A DNA stretch of 54,489 nt from Microgenomates group bacterium ADurb.Bin219 (GTDB lineage Bacteria > Patescibacteriota > Microgenomatia > UM-FILTER-40-11), in NCBI GenBank assembly GCA_002069945.1, contig MWCH01000007.1, positions 1 to 54,489 of the forward strand, read 5' to 3'. Made by a program: the position numbers and the translations under genes. This document shows, in pieces, positions 17,804 to 27,005 of this stretch (position 1 is the stretch's first letter; each line of letters starts with the position of its first letter). The notes under the pieces were generated by a model. It was not told the origin of the DNA. It did no database searches and saw only the letters and a list, made by a program, of their open reading frames with translations.

Positions 17804-19516
17804 ATGAAAAGAAGAACTTCCGATCTTTTGGCCTTACTGCTGGCGATTCTAGTCGGTTTTGGCAATGTTTACAACGTAATTGTAGATTTTCTGAGGACTC
17901 CGTCCGGAACGCAATATTTGGGCACCGGCCGTCTTTATCCTCCGGACTACATCGGCTATTTAACTTTTATCGCCCAAGGGCTGAGAGGGAATTGGCAAAT
18001 ATTTAATCTTTTGTCCCAGGAAAAAACGACCGGGTTTTGGGTTATAGACTGGCCTTATTTGTTGATTGGTCATTTGTGCCGATTGTTTTCGCTGCCGGTC
18101 TATGCCGGGTATTGGCTAAGTGTTTTTTTTCTGACAACGGCGATCGTCTTTTGCGCTTATCTTTTTCTTCGTCTGGTTTTTGAAAAAATCGGGAAAAGTT
18201 ATTTGGTTTTTCCGGTTTTACTGGCGTATATTTTTGCCGGTCCGTTTCCCCATATCGGGAGAAACCCGCTAAGGGTAATTGATGTTTGGTCTTTAACCTG
18301 GTATTACCGGGCGGATTTTTTTGACCGAATCAGTATTATTCCTCATCATCTGGTTGCCAATTTAGGCGTGCTTTTGTTCCTGATTTTTTCATTGAGTTTT
18401 TTTGAATCGTTGAAAAAAGCAAAGTATGATTGGTTTTCCTTTCGGTCGTTGCTTTATTTAACCGTTTCCCTTCTTCTGATAATGTCAATCAGCCCGATTA
18501 AACTAATTTATCTTCTGCCTTCTTTGGGGATAGCCTTTATTTACGGAATTTTTTATTTTAAATTAGTCAGCCTCAGAAAAGTTTTAGTAGGCAGTGCTTC
18601 GTTAATGTTTTTAGTGCCGGTATTGTTTTTGTTTGGCCTTTATTTTCAAAAAAATGTGGCCGTTACTTTTACACCGGTAAAAATTGCCTGGGAGAAATCA
18701 ATGATGCAATGGCCGCCAACGGCCGAGATTTTTTTTATCACTTCCGGTCCGCTTTCGGTTTTAGTGATTCCTGCTTTTTTGCTTATTATTATGGACATCA
18801 TCAAAACCAAAATTCATCCGGGAATATTTTTGGGTTTTTTAATCTCTTTATTGTCTTATGCTTTGTTTTTTACCAAGATTTCCCTTTTGTTTAACAATCA
18901 CAATTCCCGGCTTCTTTTTCCCGATGCCTATTTATTTATGGCAATGGTGATTTTTTTGGCTTTGGATAAACTTATGGCCGGTTTTAAGAAGAAGGGGAGA
19001 GTTGTCTGGCTGATCGCCATTCTCCTTGTTTCTTTTTCTCTGCCTTCGTTTGTGGTGGTCTTAAAGGATAAATTATCGGAGCCGATGGGTTTTGAGGGAG
19101 CGGCGCATCTGGTTAAGTATTTACCCGACGAAATTGTCGCCGGCATGCAATTTTTGGGAGCTCGTGATTCAACCAATCCCCTGGTTTTGACAACGACTTC
19201 TTCCGGGTTAAATATTATTTTGCCCGTTTATGCCCAGGCCAGAATCTATGCTTCCTGGGGCCTGGGGACAATTGACTTTCCTCAAAAATTAAAAAATTCT
19301 TCCGATTTCTTTTCCAACACCCTGTCGGATCAACAAAAAATTAACTTTCTGCGTCGGGAAAAAATTAATTACCTTATTTTTACGATTTACGATCTTCCTC
19401 CCGGCGTTGACCGAATGGAGATAAAATATCTGAACGAACTTTACTTTATTTCCCCGGGTTTACCTCTTGAGTTGATTTTTTCCAACGCAAAGATGGTTAT
19501 TTACAAGGTAATATAA
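17804..19516 (+). CDS. GT-C-like membrane glycosyltransferase, paralogue type A (copy 2)
   Basis: 570 residues, tandem paralogue of the previous gene after a 16-bp gap. The first ~60 coding bases are nearly identical to copy 1, then the proteins drift apart. It has the first loop 'LYPPDYIGYLTFIAQG', about 11 helices, 'LFNNHNSRLLFPDAYLFMAM' near the last helices, and a C-terminal 'YLPDEIVAGMQFL' domain ending 'KMVIYKVI'. Same predicted role as copy 1 with perhaps a different sugar or acceptor. Confidence 0.72.
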   Translation: MKRRTSDLLALLLAILVGFGNVYNVIVDFLRTPSGTQYLGTGRLYPPDYIGYLTFIAQGLRGNWQIFNLLSQEKTTGFWVIDWPYLLIGHLCRLFSLPVYAGYWLSVFFLTTAIVFCAYLFLRLVFEKIGKSYLVFPVLLAYIFAGPFPHIGRNPLRVIDVWSLTWYYRADFFDRISIIPHHLVANLGVLLFLIFSLSFFESLKKAKYDWFSFRSLLYLTVSLLLIMSISPIKLIYLLPSLGIAFIYGIFYFKLVSLRKVLVGSASLMFLVPVLFLFGLYFQKNVAVTFTPVKIAWEKSMMQWPPTAEIFFITSGPLSVLVIPAFLLIIMDIIKTKIHPGIFLGFLISLLSYALFFTKISLLFNNHNSRLLFPDAYLFMAMVIFLALDKLMAGFKKKGRVVWLIAILLVSFSLPSFVVVLKDKLSEPMGFEGAAHLVKYLPDEIVAGMQFLGARDSTNPLVLTTTSSGLNIILPVYAQARIYASWGLGTIDFPQKLKNSSDFFSNTLSDQQKINFLRREKINYLIFTIYDLPPGVDRMEIKYLNELYFISPGLPLELIFSNAKMVIYKVI

Positions 19517-19553
19517 ATTTATTGGTTTAAAATTAATCAGAGAAGAGATTCAA

Positions 19554-21677
19554 ATGGAAAAAAACTTAAAAATAAATTCGAATTCCGAAGAAAAAAAATT
19601 TAATCAAGGAACGGAGGCGGTAACCATAAGTATGGGAGACAAAATTATTTTTTGTCTGGTTATTGCCTATTTGATTATTATAATTTCGGCAATTGTTTCC
19701 GGTATTTTATTTGGTCATACGGAAAAGAGCGAGTGGTTGATATTTCAAATCGGCTCGGTTTTAACTTTCTTTTTGGCGGCGGGAGTCGGTCGCTTTAGAA
19801 GCCTTGCCAATAACAGATCTCTTAACCGGATTATTAGATTTAGCCCGATAATCGGTTTAATCTTTTTTGTCACCCACTCCTTATTTTTGACTTTTTATTT
19901 CCGCATAATTGATTACGGTTTTTGGTTGCTTATTTTTGGGGGATTGGCCCCGGTAATATATCTTTACCGGAAAAATTTCCGCAATCTGGTTAGGCTTGTC
20001 TTGATCGAGGGTGTTTTATTATTTTGCGTTGGCGGATATTTTTTTGAATTTTTTGAATATTTCAAACATTTTGGAATCCTTCGTTATTTGTTTGTTTTGA
20101 TTGCCTGGACTTTATTGAGTCTGGTAATTCTTGCTTTAACAAAGATAAAAACCCCAAAAGTTTCCGGGAAATTTGTTACAGCGGGTATTTTTTTCCTGGT
20201 AGTTTTGGCTGCTTTCAATTCCACCAGGAAGATTATGGACTATTGGAATTATTCTAATTTTGTTGGACCGGCGTATGAGTTGAGTTTGGGGAAAAGTTTA
20301 TTGAACGACCGAATTCCTTCTTTATACGGTTATTTGTCCGTTCATTTTATAAAATTGATACTCACTCCTTTTGGCCTTAATTTTGAAAACTTTCATTTTT
20401 TAAACATAAATTTATTTTTTTTATATTATTTGGGCTTTTATTTTGCCTACAAAAAAATCTTCAAAGACAATTTGCTGGTTTTACTGTTCAGCTTGGTGAC
20501 AACTTTCCTAAGCACGCGATTTTATGTTTCGGAGGTTAGAGGTTTGCCGCCGTCTTGGGGTCCGTTAAGACATGGATTTGGCTTGTTGATTATTTTGGCG
20601 TTATTGTATTTGCCGGAAAAGGTTAATTATTGGCTGATTTCCTTTTTAGCCGGGATGACGGTTTTCTGGTCCCCGGAAGTGGCTGTTTATGTTGTCCCTG
20701 CCTTTCTGTTTACCTGCCTGGTTAAAGCGATTGTCCGGGGCAAAAAATTATCTAAAATAATTGTTCTGTTAGTTGGTAGTTTGATTCCCTTTGTCCTTAT
20801 AACTTTGGGCTTGTTTTTGGGAATTGCTCTTCGGGAGTCGGGAGGACAGGGGTTGCTTTCTTTTATTTCTCGTCTTTCGCATTATTTCTTATTTGCCGGA
20901 TTATTTAAGAATACGCCCATAAATGGTGCGCTTATTATGAGAGCCCCTGTTTTTGGGAATTATTATTTGGCGGTTTTGGTCTTGATTATCGGCTTATGCT
21001 TGGTTTTTATTCAAGAGTGGAAGACGGAAAAAAACAAATTGTTTCTGCCTTTATCTTTTTTGGCGATATATAATGTTGCCGCCTTAAGTTATTTCGTCTC
21101 CAACTCGGCGCCGATTACCTTAGAAGTTATCAGTTGTTTTATTTTATTGGAACTGGCGCTTATCTTTCGTTATTTTCAAGAGGATAAAGGGTTTTGGCCG
21201 CGGATTTTTCTGCCCGGAACTTTGTTTTTAACCGTTTTTTCGATTATTTGTATTTGGAATTTTTTGGGTTTGCCGCCCAAGACTTACGAGAAGGAATTTC
21301 TCTCAATAGAGAAAGTCCTGGCCGATTACCAAATCCTTAAAGTTAATTATGGTTTGACTTCCGAAAACGTTTTGCTTTTGAGCAAGTTTTACGATACGCC
21401 ATTGATTATTGCCAACCAAATCAAAACGATTTGGCCTTTAAATCCGAGCGCCACGACAATTCTTACCCCTAACTATATAGAGAATTACCTGATCCCGAAC
21501 ATGGACAAGGTTAAAATCGGAACAAAATTGGTCTATACCGAAGATTTGCCGCCCGAATTCAGTGACTTTCTCAATAATAATTATGTTTTTGAAGAAATTA
21601 ATCCGGCCAAAAGGGTGGGGATTTTCAAAGTCTACAATTTTAAGCCGCGGTCGGAACTTAATCTGTTAACCAAATGA
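19554..21677 (+). CDS. Large GT-C-like membrane protein, paralogue type B (copy 1)
   Basis: 707 residues with about 15 hydrophobic segments. The N-terminus is cytoplasmic and hydrophilic (1-28), then helices alternate with short loops; the first large exterior loop contains 'FVGPAYELSLGKSLL', a possible active-site loop with E/D. A central block (residues ~272-393) is identical to copy 2 at DNA level. The C-terminal ~150 residues are soluble ('YGLTSENVLLLSKFYDTPL', 'EDLPPEFSDFL') and end 'IFKVYNF'. The role is likely oligosaccharide assembly in the membrane; no exact family is recognised. Start supported by an AGAAGAGA site ahead of the ATG. Confidence 0.65.
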   Translation: MEKNLKINSNSEEKKFNQGTEAVTISMGDKIIFCLVIAYLIIIISAIVSGILFGHTEKSEWLIFQIGSVLTFFLAAGVGRFRSLANNRSLNRIIRFSPIIGLIFFVTHSLFLTFYFRIIDYGFWLLIFGGLAPVIYLYRKNFRNLVRLVLIEGVLLFCVGGYFFEFFEYFKHFGILRYLFVLIAWTLLSLVILALTKIKTPKVSGKFVTAGIFFLVVLAAFNSTRKIMDYWNYSNFVGPAYELSLGKSLLNDRIPSLYGYLSVHFIKLILTPFGLNFENFHFLNINLFFLYYLGFYFAYKKIFKDNLLVLLFSLVTTFLSTRFYVSEVRGLPPSWGPLRHGFGLLIILALLYLPEKVNYWLISFLAGMTVFWSPEVAVYVVPAFLFTCLVKAIVRGKKLSKIIVLLVGSLIPFVLITLGLFLGIALRESGGQGLLSFISRLSHYFLFAGLFKNTPINGALIMRAPVFGNYYLAVLVLIIGLCLVFIQEWKTEKNKLFLPLSFLAIYNVAALSYFVSNSAPITLEVISCFILLELALIFRYFQEDKGFWPRIFLPGTLFLTVFSIICIWNFLGLPPKTYEKEFLSIEKVLADYQILKVNYGLTSENVLLLSKFYDTPLIIANQIKTIWPLNPSATTILTPNYIENYLIPNMDKVKIGTKLVYTEDLPPEFSDFLNNNYVFEEINPAKRVGIFKVYNFKPRSELNLLTK
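20367..20733 (+). repeat. 367-bp near-identical tract, copy 1
   Basis: Matches 22475-22841 at a constant offset of 2108 bp with one difference (C at 20702, T at 22810). The flanks of the two genes are clearly diverged, so the edges are sharp. It encodes the identical central membrane block of both type-B proteins. Confidence 0.95.
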
Positions 21678-23740
21678 AAACGGATTTGAAAATAAATTCT
21701 TTATCAAAGATGGAATCGGGTTCGGAAATCGGTTGGCTTGCCGGAACGGGGGATAAAATCACTTTTTGTTTGGTAATATCCTACCTGGTTATCGCAATTC
21801 TGGCAACTGTTCTTGGTTTAGCTTTCGGCCATACGGAAAAAAGCGAGTGGCTGATATATGAGATCGGGGCGGTGATTATTTTTGTTTCAATCGCAATGCT
21901 GGGCCAACTTAAAAAAAATCCCTCCGCTGGCCGGCTAAATCGGATAATCAAAGCTAGCCCGGCAATCGGGCTTGGGCTGGCCATGAACCACCTAGTATTT
22001 TTGTTTTTTTATTTTAAAGCGATTAATTTTGGCCATTTGGTTCTTCTTTTTGTTGGCCTGATTCCGGTTGTGTTTCTTTACCGGAAGAAACCTTCAGTTT
22101 TGATTCAATCGGCCTTAGCTATCGGGGTTTTATTGTTTTGTGTGGAGGGATATTTATTTGAATTTTTGGCCAAATTTAAAATTCGGGAGTATTTGCTGGT
22201 CATACTATCCTGGCTGGTTTTAAGCCTTAGCCTGATACTGATTAAAAAAAGCCGGTTTAAAATACCGTCTCTTTACCGGCGGTTAATTTCTTTTGCTACC
22301 TTTCTATTAATAGTTTTAATTGCCTTTAATTCAACCAGAAAGACGATTGATTATTGGCACTATTCCTTTTTTATCGGTCCTGCTTATGATTTGAGTTTGG
22401 GAAAAAACCTGCTTAAGGAAATTCCCTCAATGTATGGCTATTTGTCAATCCATTTTATTGAGTTGGTGATGCGGCCTTTTGGCCTTAATTTTGAAAACTT
22501 TCATTTTTTAAACATAAATTTATTTTTTTTATATTATTTGGGCTTTTATTTTGCCTACAAAAAAATCTTCAAAGACAATTTGCTGGTTTTACTGTTCAGC
22601 TTGGTGACAACTTTCCTAAGCACGCGATTTTATGTTTCGGAGGTTAGAGGTTTGCCGCCGTCTTGGGGTCCGTTAAGACATGGATTTGGCTTGTTGATTA
22701 TTTTGGCGTTATTGTATTTGCCGGAAAAGGTTAATTATTGGCTGATTTCCTTTTTAGCCGGGATGACGGTTTTCTGGTCCCCGGAAGTGGCTGTTTATGT
22801 TGTCCCTGCTTTTCTGTTTACCTGCCTGGTTAAAGCGATTGGCCGGGAGCAAAAGTTTTTTAAAAGTTTGTCTTCATTAATGACCGAGCTGGTGCCGTTT
22901 GCAATTATGACGGCGGGGATATTTCTTTCAATTGTCGCTTTTGAACTAAGGCGTTACGGGGAATTCCCGAAATTTTCCAATTACTTTCAATTTGCCTCTT
23001 TGTTCAGAAACGGTTTGGTGACAAAATTGATACCTTTGTTCGGAAATTATTATTTGCCGCTGCTGGTAATGGTCATCGGGTTGTGTTTGGTTTTTTTTCA
23101 AGAGGGGGGAAGACAAAAAAATACTTTATTATTACCTCTTTCCTTTTTGGCAATCTACAATGTCGCCATCTTCAGTTATTTTGTGACAACTTCCATTTCG
23201 GTTACGGTGAATAATATCAGTTGCTTTGTTTTATTGGAGCTGGCCATAATTTTTCAATATTTTAGGAAGGATGAAAATTTTTGGTCAAGAATTTTTTTGC
23301 CGGCAACCTTGTTTTTGACCGTCTTTTTTACGGTTTGTTTATGGAATTTTTTGCAAGTAATACCGGAGAAAGAAGATCCCCACTATTCACAAGTGAAGAC
23401 GCTTTTAAACGATTACCAAACAATTAAAAAAACTTACAATTTGACGTCCGAAAATGTTCTGGTCCTCAGTAAATTTTACGACACCCTGATTGTGACGGAA
23501 AACAAAATAAAAACAATCTGGCCGGTAAACCCGAGCGCGGGGACCATTCTGGTTCCCAACTATATTGAAAAGTATTTGGCCCCCAATCTTAACCAGGTTA
23601 AGAAGGGCACGATTTTGGTTTATACCGAAGATTTGCCGCCCGAATTCAGTGAATTTCTTAATAGCCACTATATTTTTGAAGAGATTAATCCGCAAAAGAG
23701 AATCAATATTTTTAGAGTTTATAATTTTTGGCCAAGATGA
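21674..23740 (+). CDS. Large GT-C-like membrane protein, paralogue type B (copy 2)
   Basis: 688 residues, same layout as copy 1 and overlapping it by ATGA. Shared features are 'GDKITFCLVISYLVI' near the first helix, 'FIGPAYDLSLGKNLL' before the conserved central block, and C-terminal 'YNLTSENVLVLSKFYDT' and 'EDLPPEFSEFL'. Outside the central tract the two proteins are clearly divergent, so the duplication is old and the tract recent. Its stop overlaps the next ATG at 23737. Confidence 0.65.
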   Translation: MKTDLKINSLSKMESGSEIGWLAGTGDKITFCLVISYLVIAILATVLGLAFGHTEKSEWLIYEIGAVIIFVSIAMLGQLKKNPSAGRLNRIIKASPAIGLGLAMNHLVFLFFYFKAINFGHLVLLFVGLIPVVFLYRKKPSVLIQSALAIGVLLFCVEGYLFEFLAKFKIREYLLVILSWLVLSLSLILIKKSRFKIPSLYRRLISFATFLLIVLIAFNSTRKTIDYWHYSFFIGPAYDLSLGKNLLKEIPSMYGYLSIHFIELVMRPFGLNFENFHFLNINLFFLYYLGFYFAYKKIFKDNLLVLLFSLVTTFLSTRFYVSEVRGLPPSWGPLRHGFGLLIILALLYLPEKVNYWLISFLAGMTVFWSPEVAVYVVPAFLFTCLVKAIGREQKFFKSLSSLMTELVPFAIMTAGIFLSIVAFELRRYGEFPKFSNYFQFASLFRNGLVTKLIPLFGNYYLPLLVMVIGLCLVFFQEGGRQKNTLLLPLSFLAIYNVAIFSYFVTTSISVTVNNISCFVLLELAIIFQYFRKDENFWSRIFLPATLFLTVFFTVCLWNFLQVIPEKEDPHYSQVKTLLNDYQTIKKTYNLTSENVLVLSKFYDTLIVTENKIKTIWPVNPSAGTILVPNYIEKYLAPNLNQVKKGTILVYTEDLPPEFSEFLNSHYIFEEINPQKRINIFRVYNFWPR
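22475..22841 (+). repeat. 367-bp near-identical tract, copy 2
   Basis: Partner of 20367-20733 (one mismatch). See the type-B genes; most simply explained by gene conversion between tandem paralogues. Confidence 0.95.
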
Positions 23741-25434
23741 AAAAAAGACTACCCGATCTTCTGGCTTTATTCTTGGCGATTTTGGCGGGTTTTGGCAATG
23801 TAAGCAGTATTGTTTTCAACTATCTTAAAACTCCTTCGGGAACCCAATATCTGGGCACAAACAGTTTTTATCCTCCGGACTATCTTTTCTATTTGTCATA
23901 TCTGGTTCGGGGACTGAAAGGTCATTGGCAAATTTTTAATCCTCTTTCCGAAGACGGAAAAATCGGATTTTGGGTTATTCACTGGCCCTATATAATAATC
24001 GGCCAACTGTCGCGGTTGTTTTCTCTTTCCGCCCCCGCCGGTTATTGGGTGGGCGTTTTTCTCTTAACCTGTCTTATCGTTTTTTCCGCTTATATTTTTC
24101 TCAAGTTGGTTTTTAGCGCTATCGACAAAAATTATTTGGTTTTTCCGACCTTGTTTGTTTATCTTTTTGCCGGTCCTTTTTTAAAAGTTCAACAAAATCC
24201 GTTTAAATTTGAGGTTTGGCGGATAAATTGGTATTACCAGGCGGATTTTTTTGAAAGGATCAGCACGATTCCTCATCATCTGGTCTCAAATTGGGGAGTG
24301 ATGATTTTTTTTATTTGTTCTTTGACTTTTTTTAACTCACTGAAAAAGGAAAATTTCCTGAGATCTTCCTTTTTGGCTTTCTTTGAATTGGCCGGCTCTC
24401 TTCTTTTGGTTATGTCTATTAATCCTCTTAAACTAACGTATCTTTTGCCGGCCCTGGGAATCTCTTTTTTATATGGGATTTTTGCCAACAAACGGATAAG
24501 ATTTGCCAGTATTTTAGTTCATTCTTTTTTACTTATTTTTCTTGGTTTAATTTTGTTTTTGTTCGGTTTGTATTTTCAAAAAAATGTCGCTCTTTATAAT
24601 CTTTTCGCCGAAATTGCGGCTTGGGAAAAATCAATAAGCCGGTGGCCGGATTTAAAGAATTTTATTCTTGGTTCAGGCCCGGTTTTCGTTTTGGCGATTC
24701 CGGGGCTACTGATAATCGGCAAACAGATAGTTAAATTTTCCTTACCACCCTCTATTATTATGGGTATTTCTGCCTCGATTTTATCTTATGCTTTGTTTTT
24801 TACCCGGCTTGCGTCGCTTTTGGGCACTCACAATGCCCGTTTTCTCTTTCCCGATGCTTATCTTTTTATGGCCATCGTGATTTTTCTGGCAATTGATTCT
24901 CTTATAAAAGGGAAAAGTTTTAAACGAACGGCCATTTTTCTAGTAACAATTTTGATCATTTGTTTTTCCGCTCCTACGGTTTATTTTGTTTTAAAAGCCC
25001 GGTCTTCCGATCACCGTGATTTTGAACACGCCAAGAGTGTTTATAAGTATTTGCCCGACGAAATAGTTGAGGGCTTTCAATTTTTAGACCGGCGATCTTC
25101 CGACCACCCCCTGGTTTTAACAACCACCGTTTCCGGAATGGGAATGCTGGTGCCGGTTTTTACCGAGGCGAGAGTATATGCTTATCGAAGTCTTTCCACC
25201 ATTGATTTTCCCTGCAAAGCAAAAAATTGCAATGATTTTTTTACCGGAGTGATGTCGGGCTGGCAAAAAATTAATTTTCTGCGTCAGGAAAAAATTGACT
25301 ATCTGGTTATCTCCATTTATGATTTTGGCAGCCCGGAGGTAAATAATTTGCGCCATCCCTACTTTATTTCCAAAGACCTGCCCTTGGAGCTCATATTTAT
25401 AAACTCCCAACTGGCCATTTATAAAGTTATCTGA
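23737..25434 (+). CDS. GT-C-like membrane glycosyltransferase, paralogue type A (copy 3)
   Basis: 565 residues from the ATG at 23737, whose A is the base before the TGA of the type-B gene (ATGA overlap). It shares 'LPDLLALFLAILAGFGNV', the first loop 'FYPPDYLFYLSYLVRG' and the C-terminal 'YLPDEIVEGFQFL' / 'EKIDYLVISIYDFG' blocks with copies 1 and 2, and ends 'AIYKVI'. The A-A-B-B-A order shows that units were duplicated and interleaved inside a single operon. Confidence 0.72.
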   Translation: MKKRLPDLLALFLAILAGFGNVSSIVFNYLKTPSGTQYLGTNSFYPPDYLFYLSYLVRGLKGHWQIFNPLSEDGKIGFWVIHWPYIIIGQLSRLFSLSAPAGYWVGVFLLTCLIVFSAYIFLKLVFSAIDKNYLVFPTLFVYLFAGPFLKVQQNPFKFEVWRINWYYQADFFERISTIPHHLVSNWGVMIFFICSLTFFNSLKKENFLRSSFLAFFELAGSLLLVMSINPLKLTYLLPALGISFLYGIFANKRIRFASILVHSFLLIFLGLILFLFGLYFQKNVALYNLFAEIAAWEKSISRWPDLKNFILGSGPVFVLAIPGLLIIGKQIVKFSLPPSIIMGISASILSYALFFTRLASLLGTHNARFLFPDAYLFMAIVIFLAIDSLIKGKSFKRTAIFLVTILIICFSAPTVYFVLKARSSDHRDFEHAKSVYKYLPDEIVEGFQFLDRRSSDHPLVLTTTVSGMGMLVPVFTEARVYAYRSLSTIDFPCKAKNCNDFFTGVMSGWQKINFLRQEKIDYLVISIYDFGSPEVNNLRHPYFISKDLPLELIFINSQLAIYKVI

Positions 25435-25467
25435 TTTTTCCCGAAGGAACCGATTGTCATTAAATGT

Positions 25468-25473
25468 TAAAAT
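25468..25473 (+). promoter_or_regulatory. Extended -10 box before the methyltransferase
   Basis: TG-T-TAAAAT (TG at 25465-25467, hexamer 25468-25473) ends 6 nt before the ATG at 25480, predicting a leaderless transcript starting inside the larger operon. Confidence 0.5.
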
Positions 25474-25479
25474 AGCGCT

Positions 25480-26220
25480 ATGCGTCGCGATCTTTATCGG
25501 GAAATGTTTACCCAGGAAAGTTATTACTGGTGGCATGTGGGAAAGAGGGGACTGGTTAAAGGATTATTGAAGAAATTTGCCGGTCTTGGCCAAAAGAAGC
25601 TGAAAATATTGGATGTGGGTTGCGGAACAGGGATGACGATGAAAGACTTGTCGGTAGGTAATGAAGTTTGGGGATTGGACGGCGATTTGGCGGCCTTGAA
25701 TTTTTGCCGCAAAAGAGGTTTCAAAAATTTAACCAGAGCCGATTTATCAAAAAAAATGCCGTATCATGATAAAACTTTTGAGGTGATTTTGTGTTTGGAT
25801 GTTTTGGAACATTTGAAAGATGACCAGTTGCCGTTAAGGGAATTCCGGCGAATTTTGAAGCCGGGAGGTATTTTGGTAATAACGGTTCCGGCTTATCCGC
25901 AATTGATGAGCCGGTGGGATGAAGTTTCCGGTCATTATCGCCGGTATTCGAGAAGTAATCTGGAAAGTCTCGTGGTTCGGGCAGGCTTTAAGATAAAGAA
26001 ACTGAGTTATTTTAATTTTTTTGCTTTAACCCCGGCAATTTTAATTCGTTTTATTAAATCAAGATCAAGCAAGAAAGATTACGCTTCCGACTTCGTCAAT
26101 TTGCCCAGTTGGCTTAATCAATTTTTGCTTTTTTTGACAAAAATAGAAAAATCGGTTATTAATCTAACTAATCTGCCCGCCGGCTTGTCCTTTATTTGCC
26201 TAGGCCAGAAAAATGATTAA
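25480..26220 (+). CDS. Class I SAM-dependent methyltransferase
   Basis: 246 residues. Motif I is 'ILDVGCGTGMTMKDL' (from ~43), the acidic end of strand 2 is 'VWGLDGD', motif IV 'VILCLDVLEHLKDD', and post-motif 'ILKPGGILVITVPAY' as in Methyltransf_11 enzymes. The C-terminal 'SGHYRRYSR' element is typical of versions linked to glycan clusters. It probably methylates a sugar or lipid intermediate. The 3' end overlaps the GT2 gene by 8 bp. Confidence 0.88.
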   Translation: MRRDLYREMFTQESYYWWHVGKRGLVKGLLKKFAGLGQKKLKILDVGCGTGMTMKDLSVGNEVWGLDGDLAALNFCRKRGFKNLTRADLSKKMPYHDKTFEVILCLDVLEHLKDDQLPLREFRRILKPGGILVITVPAYPQLMSRWDEVSGHYRRYSRSNLESLVVRAGFKIKKLSYFNFFALTPAILIRFIKSRSSKKDYASDFVNLPSWLNQFLLFLTKIEKSVINLTNLPAGLSFICLGQKND

Positions 26221-26920
26221 AAAGAAAAAAGGAATTTCCATCATTCTGCCCGCCTACAACGAAGAAGCCAATATCTGGAGCGTTTTAAATGATGCGATTG
26301 GCTACCTTAAGACGCTAAAAGACCCCTGGGAGATAATTGTCGTGGACGACGGCTCCAAGGATGATACCGCCAAAATTGTCAACGATTTTAGTAAACACCA
26401 CCGCCGTATTAGGTTGATTTCTCACCCAAACAATCTCGGTTACGGGAGGTCGTTAAGTGACGGCTTTGCGGCGGGTCTTTACGATTATGTTTTTTTTACC
26501 GACGCGGATCGGCAATTTGACCTAAAAGCCTTGGATATAATGTGGCCGGTGGCTAAAACCGGCGTTATTGACCTGGTGATTGGTTACCGGCTTAACCGGA
26601 AAGACCCTTTCAGCCGCAAGGCCCTTTCCCGCCTGTATAATATTTTGGCCGACTTGCTTTTTAATTTGGACGTTAAGGATATTGATTGTGCTTTTAAAAT
26701 ATTTAAAAAGGAAATTTTTAAAAAAATTAAGATTGAAGACAATAATTTTTTTGTAAATACGGAGATTTTGGCCAAGGCAAGACATTTTAATTACAAAATT
26801 CTGGAAGTAGGGGTGCCTCACTTTCCCCGCAAAGCAGGCAAGTCCACGGTTTCTTTTAAATATATACCGTTAACCATAAGGGAAATAATTAGGATTAAGA
26901 AAAATCTTAGAAAGCTATAA
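26213..26920 (+). CDS. GT2 family glycosyltransferase, DPM1-like
   Basis: 235 residues, GT-A fold. Motifs: 'SIILPAYNEEANI' (N-terminal), 'IIVVDDGSKDDT', 'GYGRSLSDGF', 'FFTDADRQFDL' (DxD metal site), and 'DIDCAFKIFKK'. This is the pattern of polyprenyl-phosphate mannose/glucose synthases that load a sugar from a nucleotide donor onto undecaprenyl phosphate at the cytoplasmic face. That product would be the donor for the many GT-C enzymes of this window. It has no membrane helices. Confidence 0.88.
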   Translation: MIKKKKGISIILPAYNEEANIWSVLNDAIGYLKTLKDPWEIIVVDDGSKDDTAKIVNDFSKHHRRIRLISHPNNLGYGRSLSDGFAAGLYDYVFFTDADRQFDLKALDIMWPVAKTGVIDLVIGYRLNRKDPFSRKALSRLYNILADLLFNLDVKDIDCAFKIFKKEIFKKIKIEDNNFFVNTEILAKARHFNYKILEVGVPHFPRKAGKSTVSFKYIPLTIREIIRIKKNLRKL

Positions 26921-27005
26921 ATTCGAATTAAAAGATTAAAAGATTAACGAATTAAGAAATTAAAAAATTAACGAAATAGCAAAATAACGAGATAATAATC
27001 TGACA
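26921..27005. repeat. AT-rich degenerate micro-repeat between genes
   Basis: A run of variants of AAAGATTAA / AATTAACGA in about 75 bp. The reverse complement of the 37441-37524 tract is built from the same units. No gene fits here. Confidence 0.7.

Noticed and set aside
25441-25473. TTGTCA (25454) with TAAAAT as a full promoter
   Set aside because: The spacer is only 8 nt; only the extended -10 part is kept.
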